Source of the DNA: Seonamhaeicola algicola | GTDB lineage: Bacteria > Bacteroidota > Bacteroidia > Flavobacteriales > Flavobacteriaceae | DNA length: 64,000 nucleotides | Direction of reading: 5' to 3' | Assembly: GCF_007997385.1 (NCBI RefSeq) | Contig: NZ_VOSC01000019.1 | Coordinates: 618,067-682,066, forward strand | Shown: positions 45,092 to 54,288 of the stretch, piece by piece | Layout of the letters: each line of letters begins with the position of its first letter | Numbering within the stretch: the stretch's first letter is position 1 | Program-made: the position numbers and the translations under genes | Notes under the pieces: generated by a model | What the model saw: only the letters and a program-made list of their open reading frames with translations | Told to the model about the DNA's origin: nothing | Database searches by the model: none

Positions 45092-47578
45092 ATGAAACAT
45101 GCATTTTTTATGTGTATTTTTTTGCTTTCTCTAATAGCAAATGCACATACAGATCCTACAAACGCCGATAAAAAAGGATCTATAATCGGCACTGTATTAG
45201 ACGCTACTTTAAAACAACCCTTACCTTATGTTAACGTTATTATTAAAAATAGTAATAACCAAACTATTACGGGCGGTATTACTTTAGATGACGGAACATT
45301 TAAAATTGATAAAATTACTGAAGGTAATGTTATTGTTAGCATTCAATATATTGGTTATAAAACTTACACTAAAAATATTACCATAGGCAAAGGTAATTAC
45401 AATGTAAATTTAGGTGATATTTTTTTAGAAGAAGAAGCTGAAAGCTTAGAAGCTGTTACCGTTATTGCTGAAAACTCTACCATACAACAAAAAGTAGACA
45501 GAAAAGTTATTACAATAGGTAAAGACCTTGCCGCAACTGGTACAGCATCGCAATTAATGGTAGGTATTCCATCAGTAAATGTTGATGCTCAAACGGGCGA
45601 TATTAGTATGCGAGGCAATCAAAACGTGCGTGTAATGGTAGATGGTAAATTATCAAACATACCAACAGCACAACTATTAAAACAAATTCCATCTACAGCC
45701 ATTAAATCTATTGAACTAATTACAAACCCTTCAGCAAAATACAACCCAGAAGGCATGAGTGGTATTATTAACATTGTACTACATAAAAACACCATGGTTG
45801 GCTTTAATGGTAACCTTAATGTAGGTGTTACACACGAAAAAGAGGCTAAATTTAATAGTGCTTTAAATATGAATTACCGCAACGGAAAATTCAATGTATT
45901 TGGTAGCTATAGCAACAATATTTCAAAAAACAGAAATCGTGGTGAAGTTAACCGACCAGAAAACAACTCAGTTCAAAACTTTTCGTTTTTAGATTCTAGA
46001 AAAAACCATCAATTTAAAGTTGGTTTAGATTTTTATTTAAACGAAAAAAACACCATATCTGTTTTTACAAATCAAAACTTAACCGACAATAGTACCATTG
46101 GAAAAACACTAGCTACTTTTAGAGATAACGAAGCTTTTAATCAAAACCAAATTTTTACAAATATTGGTGAAAACACTTCTGAACAGTACAACTTTAACTA
46201 TAAATTAGATTTTACTAAAGAAGGTGAAAATATTGAATTAGAAGTAGATTATAACACATATGAAGGCGAAAATCCCGTATTCTTTGATCAAATTTTAGGG
46301 CCTTTAAGCGATTATACCGATTTTAATGAAACCTACAGAAAGCGCACTACTGTTAATTTAGATTACACAAATCCACTATCAGAAACTGCAAAACTTGAAG
46401 TTGGCCTTGAAGCCCGCCTATTTAATACTGATATTAGTTATGCCTCAACAGGCGACTCTTATGATCAAACCGGCGCACTAATACCAACACCAAGCACTAA
46501 TTTTGATTATACACGCAATATCTATTCGGCCTATGTTAACTTCAATAAAAAAATTAATAAATGGACTTACCAAGTTGGTGTTAGAGCAGAAAATGTAAAT
46601 GTAGAAACCTTAGCCATACAACAAGACGTTACAACAAGTAACATTACTAACATACCTTTTGATAATGATTATTTTGAACTTTACCCATCAGTTTTTATAA
46701 CCTATGAAGCTTCTGAGAAAAACTCATATCAATTTAGCTATAGCCGACGTGTTGACAGACCAGGCATTGGGCAAGTAAATCCAATAAAAGAATGGAGTAC
46801 ACCTTTAATTTCATCATTTGGTAATCAGGCATTGGTGCCACAATTTACAAATTCAGTTGAAGTAAACTATACACGCAATTTAAAAGACCGTAAAGGTAGC
46901 GTTACAGCAGGTGTTTTTTATAGAGCCATTTCTGATGAAATTAACCGCGCCTTGTTTATAGACAGAAGTGATGTTACATCGGGGCGTGTTATTTTAACCC
47001 ATGATAATTTTGATGACACCTCTGCATTTGGTTTAGAACTCTCAACAAACTACAGGCCAACAAAATGGTGGTTTATTAATGGTAGTTTTGATTTGTACTC
47101 ACAAACCCAGAAAGGTATTGCCGAAAATATTGTTGATGGTGTACTTATTGAAAACGCTACTATTACTGACATTGAAACCAAAGTAACCGAAGTTGATAAC
47201 GTAGCATGGAATTTTAGAATGTTTAATAATTTTAGTTTAAGTAAAAGCCTAACATTTACTGCATTTGGTTTTTACCGAGGAAAAAACAAAAACATACAGT
47301 TTGACGTTAAACCTATGTATTTTGTAAACTTAGGAATGCGTTACAGTTTCTTAGAAAACAACAGAGCTACATTTGCGTTTAATTTAAATGATGTTTTTGA
47401 TACCCAACGCTTTGCTTTTGATGGGCAGCGTCCTTTTGTACAAAACGGAGCATTTAATTGGGAAAGTAACACATGGAATATTAGTTTAAATTACCGCTTT
47501 GGTGGCGGAAAATACCGTGCTAAAGCCCGTAAACAACGTGATAACAATGTTAAATCTGGCGGCGGTGGCTTCCTGTAA
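45092..47578 (+). CDS. TonB-dependent outer-membrane receptor family protein
   Basis: An 828-residue protein. The signal peptide is MKHAFFMCIFLLSLIANA. A carboxypeptidase-regulatory-like domain with GSIIGTVLDATLKQPLPYVNV follows (about residues 30-115), then a plug domain with GNQNVRVMVDGKLSNIPT and PEGMSGIINIVL (about 120-225), and a long beta-barrel ending in aromatic sequence. This is the TonB-receptor-like beta-barrel type common in Bacteroidota. The barrel ends at about 805, then a basic Gly-rich tail. Substrate not known. Start chosen at the ATG with the signal peptide. A strong terminator follows. Confidence 0.9.
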   Translation: MKHAFFMCIFLLSLIANAHTDPTNADKKGSIIGTVLDATLKQPLPYVNVIIKNSNNQTITGGITLDDGTFKIDKITEGNVIVSIQYIGYKTYTKNITIGKGNYNVNLGDIFLEEEAESLEAVTVIAENSTIQQKVDRKVITIGKDLAATGTASQLMVGIPSVNVDAQTGDISMRGNQNVRVMVDGKLSNIPTAQLLKQIPSTAIKSIELITNPSAKYNPEGMSGIINIVLHKNTMVGFNGNLNVGVTHEKEAKFNSALNMNYRNGKFNVFGSYSNNISKNRNRGEVNRPENNSVQNFSFLDSRKNHQFKVGLDFYLNEKNTISVFTNQNLTDNSTIGKTLATFRDNEAFNQNQIFTNIGENTSEQYNFNYKLDFTKEGENIELEVDYNTYEGENPVFFDQILGPLSDYTDFNETYRKRTTVNLDYTNPLSETAKLEVGLEARLFNTDISYASTGDSYDQTGALIPTPSTNFDYTRNIYSAYVNFNKKINKWTYQVGVRAENVNVETLAIQQDVTTSNITNIPFDNDYFELYPSVFITYEASEKNSYQFSYSRRVDRPGIGQVNPIKEWSTPLISSFGNQALVPQFTNSVEVNYTRNLKDRKGSVTAGVFYRAISDEINRALFIDRSDVTSGRVILTHDNFDDTSAFGLELSTNYRPTKWWFINGSFDLYSQTQKGIAENIVDGVLIENATITDIETKVTEVDNVAWNFRMFNNFSLSKSLTFTAFGFYRGKNKNIQFDVKPMYFVNLGMRYSFLENNRATFAFNLNDVFDTQRFAFDGQRPFVQNGAFNWESNTWNISLNYRFGGGKYRAKARKQRDNNVKSGGGGFL

Positions 47579-47648
47579 CATTTAAAAAATTTTAATAGCC
47601 TTCATAATAATTTTGATGGTTAGTGTTATAAGTAAGGCTATTTAAAAG

Positions 47649-47689
47649 AAACCCCAAAGTTTATATAACCTTGGGGTTTTATTTTTTTT
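47649..47689 (+). terminator. Intrinsic terminator of the TonB receptor gene
   Basis: AAACCCCAA and TTGGGGTTT stem, then a run of T (TTTTATTTTTTTT). It lies 70 bp after the stop. Confidence 0.85.
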
Positions 47690-47830
47690 CAACTATAACA
47701 CAATAAAGCACACAACTTTACGTTAAGTGCTATATACTGTCTAGCCAATTACGAAAAAAAATAATTATTTAGAGTTAGTCGTCTTATTACAATATTTTAT
47801 TACTTCGTAAAACAGATGGGTATAAATAGG

Positions 47831-47860
47831 AAAAACTCGAAATTTAGGTTTCGAGTTTTT
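47831..47860. terminator. Terminator-like hairpin in gene-free gap
   Basis: AAAAACTCGAAA and TTTCGAGTTTTT make a perfect 12-bp stem with a 6-nt loop. Runs of A and T on the two sides would suit either strand, but no gene ends here. Confidence 0.65.
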
Positions 47861-47977
47861 TCTCTTTTATGTTAAAAAAAGTTAAATAACGTAATACTGT
47901 GCAATAAACCAACACATTATGCGTCTAAGTAAATAGATTCTTCAACTGAGTGTTAGTTGAGTTGATTAATAGCTAGT

Positions 47978-48010
47978 ATAAACCCTGAAACATCAAGTTA
48001 CAGGGTTTAT
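47978..48010. terminator. Hairpin beside the fabH stop codon
   Basis: ATAAACCCTG and CAGGGTTTAT form a 10-bp stem with a 13-nt loop, 2 bp from the fabH stop. The T-rich tail is on the plus strand (TTTTT), so as a fabH terminator it lacks a clear U run; it could end a plus-strand transcript. Confidence 0.5.
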
Positions 48011-48012
48011 TT

Positions 48013-49023
48013 TTACCATTTTATTATTACACTGCCCCAAGTAAAACCACTACCAAAAGCCGCTAAAACTACCGTATCACCTTCATTAATTTTACCTTCT
48101 TCCCAAACTTCGGTTAAAGCAATAGGTATTGAAGCCGCTGTTGTATTACCGTATTTTTGAATATTATTAAACACCTGGTTATCATTTAAACCAAACTTCT
48201 TTTGTATAAATTGTGCAATACGCAAATTAGCTTGGTGTGGTATAAGCATATCTATAGCTTCTTTTTGTAAATTATTTTTCATTAAACCTTCCATAATCAC
48301 TTCGCTAAAACGTACTACAGCATTTTTAAACACAAATTGCCCATTCATGTGCGGAAAGTAACTTTCATCATTAGGGTCATTATCATCTAAAATATCATTT
48401 ACCCAACGTTTGCCCATGCCCGGTGCCACTAAAACTAATTCTTCAGCATGCTCTCCTTGGCTATGTAAATGTGTAGATAAAACACCTTTTTGTGTGTTTT
48501 CTTCGCGAGTTAAAACAGCTGCTCCTGCGCCATCACCAAAAATAACACTTACACCACGCCCGCGTGTAGTTTTATCTAAACCATATGAATGTAGTTCACT
48601 ACCAATAACCAACACATTTTTATACATACCTGTTTTTATAAAATTATCAGCTACAGACAGGGCATACACAAACCCAGAGCATTGATTTCTAACATCTAAA
48701 GCACCTACAGTTTTAATATTTAAAGCATGTTGTACTTGCACACCCGGACCCGGAAAATACATATCAGGGCTTAAGGTTGCAAAAATTATAAAATCAATAT
48801 CATCTTTATCTATTCCGGCACGCTCAATAGCAACTTTAGCAGCCTTAACACCCATGGTTGCTGTAGTGTCTCCACTACCCTTTTTTACCCAACGGCGTTC
48901 TTTAATTCCTGTGCGTTCTTGTATCCATGCGTCATTGGTATCCATCATTTTTGATAAATCATCATTTGTTACCACATTATCGGGCACATACTTACCAAGA
49001 CCAATTATTTTTGAGTTATACAT
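48013..49023 (-). CDS. fabH: 3-oxoacyl-ACP synthase III (KAS III)
   Basis: A 336-residue condensing enzyme that starts fatty acid chains from acyl-CoA and malonyl-ACP. The catalytic triad is visible: Cys115 in RNQCSGFVYAL, His263 in LIPHQANLR and Asn293 in YGNTTAAS. IIGLGKYVPDNVVTNDDL at the N-terminus is typical. It stands alone, not in a fab operon with plsX or accB. It may act in ordinary fatty acid synthesis or in a specialised branched-chain pathway; Bacteroidota often have several copies. Confidence 0.92.
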   Translation of the reverse strand: MYNSKIIGLGKYVPDNVVTNDDLSKMMDTNDAWIQERTGIKERRWVKKGSGDTTATMGVKAAKVAIERAGIDKDDIDFIIFATLSPDMYFPGPGVQVQHALNIKTVGALDVRNQCSGFVYALSVADNFIKTGMYKNVLVIGSELHSYGLDKTTRGRGVSVIFGDGAGAAVLTREENTQKGVLSTHLHSQGEHAEELVLVAPGMGKRWVNDILDDNDPNDESYFPHMNGQFVFKNAVVRFSEVIMEGLMKNNLQKEAIDMLIPHQANLRIAQFIQKKFGLNDNQVFNNIQKYGNTTAASIPIALTEVWEEGKINEGDTVVLAAFGSGFTWGSVIIKW

Positions 49024-49161
49024 GTTAATATCTATTTATTACGCCTTTCTAATAAAAAGGCTTCGTTTAGCTTTTCTTATTACAAATTAAAAATATAAAA
49101 TTCAAATTGCAACTTTTTAAAGTTATAGCAGTGTGTTTTTATAGTTTTTCATAAAAAATTG

Positions 49162-49187
49162 TGTCAGTTTGTCACTTTTTATGTCTT
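49162..49187 (+). promoter_or_regulatory. TGTCA repeats upstream of htpG
   Basis: TGTCAGTTTGTCA at 49162-49174 followed by ATGTCTTGG. The TGTC unit recurs at intervals of 8-12 bp, about 100 bp before the ATG. This could be a heat-shock or other regulator site, or part of the promoter; there is no direct evidence for either. Confidence 0.35.
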
Positions 49188-49277
49188 GGTATTTTTTTTG
49201 TCTACTTAGTCAGCATAAATAAAATATTAAATTAACTAGGTTTCCGCTACGCGGGAATAATAAATACACAATTTATC

Positions 49278-51188
49278 ATGACAAAAGGAAGTATTAATGT
49301 TTCGGTAGAAAATATTTTTCCGTTAATTAAGAAATTCTTGTACAGTGACCACGAAATATTTTTACGTGAGTTAATTAGTAATGCCACTGATGCTACTTTA
49401 AAACTTAAACACTTAACTAATATTGGTGAAGCCAAAGTAGAATATGGTAACCCACAAATTGAAGTTAAAATAGATAAAGATGCTAAAAAACTTCATATTA
49501 TAGACCAAGGTTTAGGTATGACTGCCGAAGAGGTTGAAAAATACATTAACCAAGTGGCTTTTTCTGGCGCTGAAGAGTTTTTAGATAAATACAAAGATTC
49601 TGCTAAAGATTCTGGTATTATCGGTCATTTTGGATTAGGATTCTACTCTGCGTTTATGGTAGCCGAAAAGGTTGAAATTATAACAAAATCATTTAAAGAT
49701 GAACCTGCTGCACATTGGACTTGTGATGGATCGCCTGAATTCACTCTAGAAGCTGCCGATAAAACTGAAAGAGGTACTGAAATCATCCTTCATATTGCTG
49801 AAGATTCTACAGAATTTCTTGAAGAATCGCGCATTCGTGAACTTTTAAATAAATACAACAAATTTATGCCTGTACCAATTAAATTTGGTACTAAGGAAAT
49901 TAACGATCCTGAGCACGAACCAGCAACAATTACTGATAAAGACGGTAAAGAAACTAAAGAACCACACAGGCAAATTACGGTTGATGACATTATAAACAAC
50001 CCAAACCCAGCGTGGACAAAGCAACCAACTGACTTAAAAGACGACGATTACAAAAACTTTTACCGCGAGTTGTACCCAATGCAATTTGAGGAGCCGCTAT
50101 TTAACATTCACTTAAATGTTGATTATCCGTTTAACTTAACTGGTATTCTGTACTTTCCAAAAATGGGACAAGACATGAATATTCAAAAAGATAGAATTCA
50201 GTTGTACCAAAATCAGGTTTTTGTAACCGATAATGTAGAAGGTATTGTACCTGAATTCTTAACCATGTTACGTGGTGTTATAGATTCTCCAGACATTCCA
50301 TTAAACGTATCGCGCTCATACTTACAAGCCGATGGTGCTGTAAAAAAGATTTCATCATACATCACCAGAAAAGTTGCCGATAAATTAAAATCGTTATTCA
50401 ATAGTAATCGTGAAGATTTTGAAGCTAAATGGAATGACATTAAAGTGGTTATTGAATACGGAATGCTTTCTGAAGAAAAATTCTTTGAAAAAGCCGATGC
50501 TTTTGCACTTTACCCAACTGTTGATGGTACATACTATACTTACGAAGAATTATTCAACAAAATAAAAGCAAACCAAACTGATAAAGATGATAAGTTGGTA
50601 ATACTTTACGCTTCAGATAAAGATGCCCAACACAGTTACATTGAGTCTGCTAAAGCTAAAGGCTACGAAGTATTGTTGTTAGATTCGCCAATTGTTTCTC
50701 ATTTAATTCAGAAGTTAGAAACATCAAAAGAAAATATATCTTTTGCACGTGTTGATGGCGATCATATTGATAATTTAATTAAGAAAGATGACAACACCAT
50801 ATCAAAATTAGATGAAGACCAAAAGAAAACACTTGATGAACTTTTAAAAGACGTTATTCCTTCTGATAAATTTATGGTGCAACTTGAAGCTATGGATAGC
50901 AGCGCCAACCCATTTATTATTACACAGCCAGAATTTATGCGTCGTATGAAAGAAATGCAAGCTACTGGCGGTGGCGGTATGAACATGTTTGGTAATATGC
51001 CAGAAATGTACAACTTGGTGGTTAACACAAACCACGATTTAATTAGCGATATTTTAAATACCGAAGCCAAAGAAGATAAAGAGCGTTTAATAAACCAAAG
51101 TTTAGATTTGGCACGTTTATCTCAAGGTTTACTAAAAGGCGAAGCTTTAACAAACTTTATTAAGCGTAGTTATAGCATGATAAAATAA
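49278..51188 (+). CDS. htpG: Molecular chaperone HtpG (Hsp90)
   Basis: A 636-residue protein. The ATP-binding N domain starts MTKGSINVSVENIFPLIKK, with EIFLRELISNATDATLKL (catalytic Glu and Asn), IIDQGLGMTAEEV and GIIGHFGLGFYSAFMVA, as in Hsp90. The middle domain has the Arg-rich RDVPLN-like block DIPLNVSRSYLQ. The C-terminal dimerisation part has a Gly-Met-rich segment (GGGGMNMFGNMP, about 567-580). Length is normal. An intrinsic terminator follows. Confidence 0.97.
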   Translation: MTKGSINVSVENIFPLIKKFLYSDHEIFLRELISNATDATLKLKHLTNIGEAKVEYGNPQIEVKIDKDAKKLHIIDQGLGMTAEEVEKYINQVAFSGAEEFLDKYKDSAKDSGIIGHFGLGFYSAFMVAEKVEIITKSFKDEPAAHWTCDGSPEFTLEAADKTERGTEIILHIAEDSTEFLEESRIRELLNKYNKFMPVPIKFGTKEINDPEHEPATITDKDGKETKEPHRQITVDDIINNPNPAWTKQPTDLKDDDYKNFYRELYPMQFEEPLFNIHLNVDYPFNLTGILYFPKMGQDMNIQKDRIQLYQNQVFVTDNVEGIVPEFLTMLRGVIDSPDIPLNVSRSYLQADGAVKKISSYITRKVADKLKSLFNSNREDFEAKWNDIKVVIEYGMLSEEKFFEKADAFALYPTVDGTYYTYEELFNKIKANQTDKDDKLVILYASDKDAQHSYIESAKAKGYEVLLLDSPIVSHLIQKLETSKENISFARVDGDHIDNLIKKDDNTISKLDEDQKKTLDELLKDVIPSDKFMVQLEAMDSSANPFIITQPEFMRRMKEMQATGGGGMNMFGNMPEMYNLVVNTNHDLISDILNTEAKEDKERLINQSLDLARLSQGLLKGEALTNFIKRSYSMIK

Positions 51189-51234
51189 TAAGTTTTTCTA
51201 ATAATACTAAAACAGCTTTAGTGTTAAAGTTTAT

Positions 51235-51267
51235 AAAACCATTTTGCTTTTGCAAAGTGGTTTTTTT
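51235..51267 (+). terminator. Intrinsic terminator of htpG
   Basis: AAACCATTTTGC and GCAAAGTGGTTT pair with one G-U, then seven T. Confidence 0.85.
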
Positions 51268-51299
51268 ATTTTTAATAAATTCTAAAAACCTAAAAACTA

Positions 51300-51524
51300 A
51301 TGAAAAAAGTAGCAAAACTAATAGTTATAAAATGTTTATCATTAACATTTACAAATTGCGCTACCATTTTAGGTGGCCCAATAAATTCACACCAAAAAAC
51401 AAAACCGGCACCAGGGCAACCACAACGCGATGTTAGAGTTGTTGCTTTAATTGCAGATATTGTGCTGTTTTTACCTGGCACAATTGTAGATTTTGCAACA
51501 GGAGCTATTTACAAACCTCATTAA
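51300..51524 (+). CDS. Small lipoprotein-like hypothetical protein
   Basis: A 74-residue protein. It starts with a basic and hydrophobic stretch, KKVAKLIVIKCLSLTFTNC; the cysteine at 19 lies in a loose lipobox (TFTNC), so a lipoprotein or a short signal peptide is possible. ATILGGPINSHQ and the C-terminal VALIADIVLFLPGTIVDFAT recall the YceK/YidQ-like small lipoproteins, but I cannot place it firmly. It is 16 bp before the acetyltransferase gene in the same direction. Confidence 0.6.
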   Translation: MKKVAKLIVIKCLSLTFTNCATILGGPINSHQKTKPAPGQPQRDVRVVALIADIVLFLPGTIVDFATGAIYKPH

Positions 51525-51539
51525 TTTTTTTAAATAAAT

Positions 51540-52136
51540 ATGCTTACTGAAAAACAAAAAATGCTAGCAGGAAAGCCCTATAAAGCATTTGATTTAGAAC
51601 TGCTTACTGAACGCCAAAATACCAAAGAAGCTATTTTTAATTTCAATAATTTAAACCCTAAACAAATTCAAGCCCGTAATGCTATTATAAAAAAACTCTT
51701 TGGTAGCGTAAAAGATAATTTTTTTATTGAACCTCCTTTTAGGTGTGATTACGGATACAACATAGAAATAGGTAACAACTTCTACTCAAACTATAATTTA
51801 GTCATTTTAGATTGCGCTAAAGTTAGCATTGGTAATAATGTATTTATTGCACCTAATGTTGGCATTTATACTGCGGGTCATCCAATTCACCATGAACCTA
51901 GAAATAATGAGTTTGAATATGCGTTTCCAATACATATTGGCAATAATGCTTGGATAGGAGGAAATACTGTTATAAACCCCGGTGTAACTATTGGTAACAA
52001 TGTGGTTATAGGTTCTGGTAGTGTTGTTACTAAAAACATTCCTGATAATGTAATAGCCTTTGGTAACCCTTGCAAAATTTATAGAGAAATAACTGAAAAA
52101 GACAAACAGTTTTATTTTAAAAAATACAGTTTTTAA
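51540..52136 (+). CDS. Maltose O-acetyltransferase-like (LbH) acetyltransferase
   Basis: A 198-residue sugar acetyltransferase of the Maa/LacA type. The N-terminus MLTEKQKMLAGKPYKAFDLE is a family hallmark, and the left-handed beta helix of hexapeptide repeats (IGNNVFIAPNVGIYT, then IGNNAWIGGNTVINPGVTIG) follows. The catalytic histidine is His114 in TAGHPIHHEP. It transfers an acetyl group from acetyl-CoA to a sugar hydroxyl; the real acceptor may differ from maltose. It lies 15 bp from the small lipoprotein gene. Confidence 0.92.
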   Translation: MLTEKQKMLAGKPYKAFDLELLTERQNTKEAIFNFNNLNPKQIQARNAIIKKLFGSVKDNFFIEPPFRCDYGYNIEIGNNFYSNYNLVILDCAKVSIGNNVFIAPNVGIYTAGHPIHHEPRNNEFEYAFPIHIGNNAWIGGNTVINPGVTIGNNVVIGSGSVVTKNIPDNVIAFGNPCKIYREITEKDKQFYFKKYSF

Positions 52137-52213
52137 TAAACACCTTTTTTTAAGCTTGTAAATTAAATTTTAAAACTAAAACAACCCCTGACACATAACG
52201 GCATTAAGCCTGT

Positions 52214-52221
52214 TAAATTTG
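52214..52221 (+). promoter_or_regulatory. -7 box for the VOC gene
   Basis: TAAATTTG, 33 bp before the VOC ATG; no TTG at the correct distance upstream. Confidence 0.4.
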
Positions 52222-52254
52222 CATGTAAGTTTAATTTAAAAATCAAAAAACAAC

Positions 52255-52629
52255 ATGAAACATGCAATTAACTGGTTTGAAATTCCTGTAGAAAACTATG
52301 AACGCGCAAAACAATTTTATGCTACAGTAACAAATTCTGAAATTATCGATCATCACATGCCTGAGCAAAATACAAAATATGGTGTATTTACTCACGGCGA
52401 TAAAGATAGTGTTGGTGGTGCCATTATTGAGGCTGAAAATCAAATTCCATCAAATCAAGGAGCCACAGTATACCTAAATGGTGGAGATGATTTAAGCGTT
52501 CCGTTAAGTAAAGTTGAAAATGCTGGCGGAAAAATAATTATGCCAAAAACAGCTATTGGTAAAGATGGTTATATTGCGCAATTTATTGATAGCGAAGGCA
52601 ACAAAGTAGCGTTCCATTCTTGGAATTAA
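52255..52629 (+). CDS. VOC family (glyoxalase/bleomycin resistance-like) protein
   Basis: A 124-residue protein of the vicinal-oxygen-chelate fold: HAINWFEIPVENYERAKQFYATV at the N-terminus is shown here as INWFEIPVENYERAKQFY, and YIAQFIDSEGNKVAFHSW at the end. Two betaalphabetabetabeta modules are likely. Such proteins include small-molecule lyases, dioxygenases and binding proteins; no metal-site assignment is possible. It is placed before the WYL-type regulator gene. Confidence 0.88.
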   Translation: MKHAINWFEIPVENYERAKQFYATVTNSEIIDHHMPEQNTKYGVFTHGDKDSVGGAIIEAENQIPSNQGATVYLNGGDDLSVPLSKVENAGGKIIMPKTAIGKDGYIAQFIDSEGNKVAFHSWN

Positions 52630-52696
52630 ACCGCTTTTTTTATCTTCTTAAATAAAGATAAAAACGCAAGAAAAAACATCAATCAAACTAACGAGC

Positions 52697-52732
52697 AGAA
52701 AGCGAATTGATTAAACAATTCGCTTTCTTTTC
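52697..52732 (+). terminator. Intrinsic terminator after the VOC gene
   Basis: AGAAAGCGAATTG and CAATTCGCTTTCT form a perfect 13-bp stem with a 6-nt loop and a T-rich tail. Confidence 0.85.
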
Positions 52733-52754
52733 TAAATTAAAATTTTAACTTTAA

Positions 52755-52787
52755 TTTGATATCCACCAAACAATCCTTTTATTTTTG
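52755..52787 (+). promoter_or_regulatory. Promoter for the WYL regulator gene
   Basis: TTTG at 52755-52758 and TATTTTTG at 52780-52787 with 21 bp between, a little longer than the ideal spacing. The gene starts 6 bp later, so the leader would be very short. Confidence 0.4.
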
Positions 52788-52792
52788 TTATC

Positions 52793-53485
52793 ATGTCTCA
52801 ATTAGCAAGACTCATATCAATTTTAACGCTTTTACGCTCTAAACGGTTATTAACAGCTACAGAGTTAGCAAGAAAATACAACGTAAGTATTCGTACAATT
52901 TACAGAGATGTTAGAAAACTTGAAGAAGCCGGTATACCCGTTACAACCATAGAAGGTCGTGGCTATTCATTAATGGAAGGCTACCAAATTGCACCCGTAC
53001 AATTTACTGAAAAAGAAGCTAATGCATTAATTACTGCGCAACATTTGGTTAGCCAAACAAAAGATGTTCAGTTTACAAAAGATTTTCAAGAAGCATTAAC
53101 AAAAATAAAATCGGTTTTTAGAACCTCTATTCAAAAGAAAAGTGAAATTTTAGAACGGAGTATTAAAGTTTTTGATTTCGATTTTGAAAATATTTCAAGC
53201 AACGCACTTTCCGATTTTCAATTGGCAATTACCAATCTAAACTATGTTGAAATTAACTATCAAAAAGCAAATGATACCAATGTTAGCTTCAGAAAAATAG
53301 AACCCTACGCCTTTTATTCTTTCAACAATAAATGGATTTTAATAGCATGGTGTTATTTACGAAATGACTACAGGGCGTTTAGAATTGATAGAATTAAACA
53401 TTTTAAAATTTTACAAGACACCTTTACTAACCGAAACTTCAATCTTCAAAAATACTTTGAAACTTGCCCGTATAAAGAACATTAA
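52793..53485 (+). CDS. YafY-type transcription regulator (HTH-11 and WYL domains)
   Basis: A 230-residue DNA-binding regulator. The N-terminal winged helix-turn-helix lies in LARLISILTLLRSKRLLTATELARKYNVSI, here given as LLTATELARKYNVSIRTIYRD. The C-terminal WYL domain is at about residues 140-215, with FNNKWILIAWCYLRNDYRAF and RIDRIKHFKIL. WYL domains bind small or nucleic-acid ligands. It may act on the neighbouring VOC gene or other nearby genes, but this is only inferred from position. A short 6-bp leader is likely. Confidence 0.9.
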   Translation: MSQLARLISILTLLRSKRLLTATELARKYNVSIRTIYRDVRKLEEAGIPVTTIEGRGYSLMEGYQIAPVQFTEKEANALITAQHLVSQTKDVQFTKDFQEALTKIKSVFRTSIQKKSEILERSIKVFDFDFENISSNALSDFQLAITNLNYVEINYQKANDTNVSFRKIEPYAFYSFNNKWILIAWCYLRNDYRAFRIDRIKHFKILQDTFTNRNFNLQKYFETCPYKEH

Positions 53486-53561
53486 ATATATTTAAAACAA
53501 TAAACCTTGTAATGTTTTATGCTATTTTCGTCTAAAAAAATACATTAATTTAATATTCTTC

Positions 53562-54203
53562 ATGAAAATTATAGCCACCAACATTGCAAAACCAACAACT
53601 ATTATTTGGAATGATAAAAAAATAACCACAGGCATTTACAAAAAACCAACTAGCACTCCTATTTACTTAGGAAAAACTGATGTTAAGGATGATGAAGTGA
53701 CAGACCGCAAACACCATGGTGGTACATTTAAAGCTTGTTATTTATTTTCAGCTGAAGAATATAATTATTGGAAAGAGCTTTACCCAAATTTAGATTGGAA
53801 CTGGGGTATGTTTGGTGAAAATTTAACTGTTGAAGGTTTAAATGAAAAAACACTTGTTATTGGCAATATTTACAAAGTTGGTAATGCTTTAGTACAAGTT
53901 ACCCAACCAAGAGAACCTTGCTTTAAATTTGGTGTTAAATTTGGAACACAAGATGTTTTAATGCAATTTATTAACCGCGGTTTACCAGGAACTTACATAC
54001 GTGTTTTGCAAGAAGGTACTGTAAAAGTTGGTGATACATTTAAATTAATTGAAACATCAAAAAATAATTTAACAACAGCCCAGTTTTTTAATTTACTTTA
54101 TCAAAAAAATAAAGATAAAAAGTTGGTTGAACTAGCAATAAAAAACACCGCTTTACCTGAGAGTAAACGCAACAAACTATCTAAATTTATTCAAAAAAAA
54201 TAA
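53562..54203 (+). CDS. MOSC domain protein (YiiM-like)
   Basis: A 213-residue protein with a MOSC beta-barrel: DRKHHGGTFKACYLFSAEEY, GMFGENLTVEGLNE, and VTQPREPCFKFGVKFG, where Cys120 would carry sulfur or bind the cofactor. MOSC proteins occur in molybdenum-cofactor sulfuration and in detoxification of N-hydroxylated compounds (YiiM/YcbX). The C-terminal 40 residues form a basic helix. It precedes the sterol desaturase gene by 85 bp on the same strand. Confidence 0.9.
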   Translation: MKIIATNIAKPTTIIWNDKKITTGIYKKPTSTPIYLGKTDVKDDEVTDRKHHGGTFKACYLFSAEEYNYWKELYPNLDWNWGMFGENLTVEGLNEKTLVIGNIYKVGNALVQVTQPREPCFKFGVKFGTQDVLMQFINRGLPGTYIRVLQEGTVKVGDTFKLIETSKNNLTTAQFFNLLYQKNKDKKLVELAIKNTALPESKRNKLSKFIQKK

Positions 54204-54288
54204 TAATTGTATTAACACTTAAAAAAATCTGGTTATATTACAAAACACCCTAATTAAACAGATTTACTAATACAGACTACTTTTTTTA

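Larger units (their letters stand above)
47579..48012. other. Gene-free gap of about 430 bp with three hairpins
   Basis: No gene-like frame was found on either strand. The gap holds three strong inverted repeats (47649-47679, 47831-47860 and 47978-48010) and weaker ones (AATAGCCTT/AAGGCTATT at 47594-47642 and TCAACT/AGTTGA at 47942-47959). The first serves as the receptor gene's terminator. The others have no gene to terminate on the plus strand and could mark small RNAs. Confidence 0.6.

Noticed and set aside
51221..51436. An open frame of 71 codons overlapping the htpG terminator and the small lipoprotein gene in another frame
   Set aside because: It begins within the terminator stem and lies in a different frame from the better candidate at 51300-51524, which has a signal-like N-terminus.
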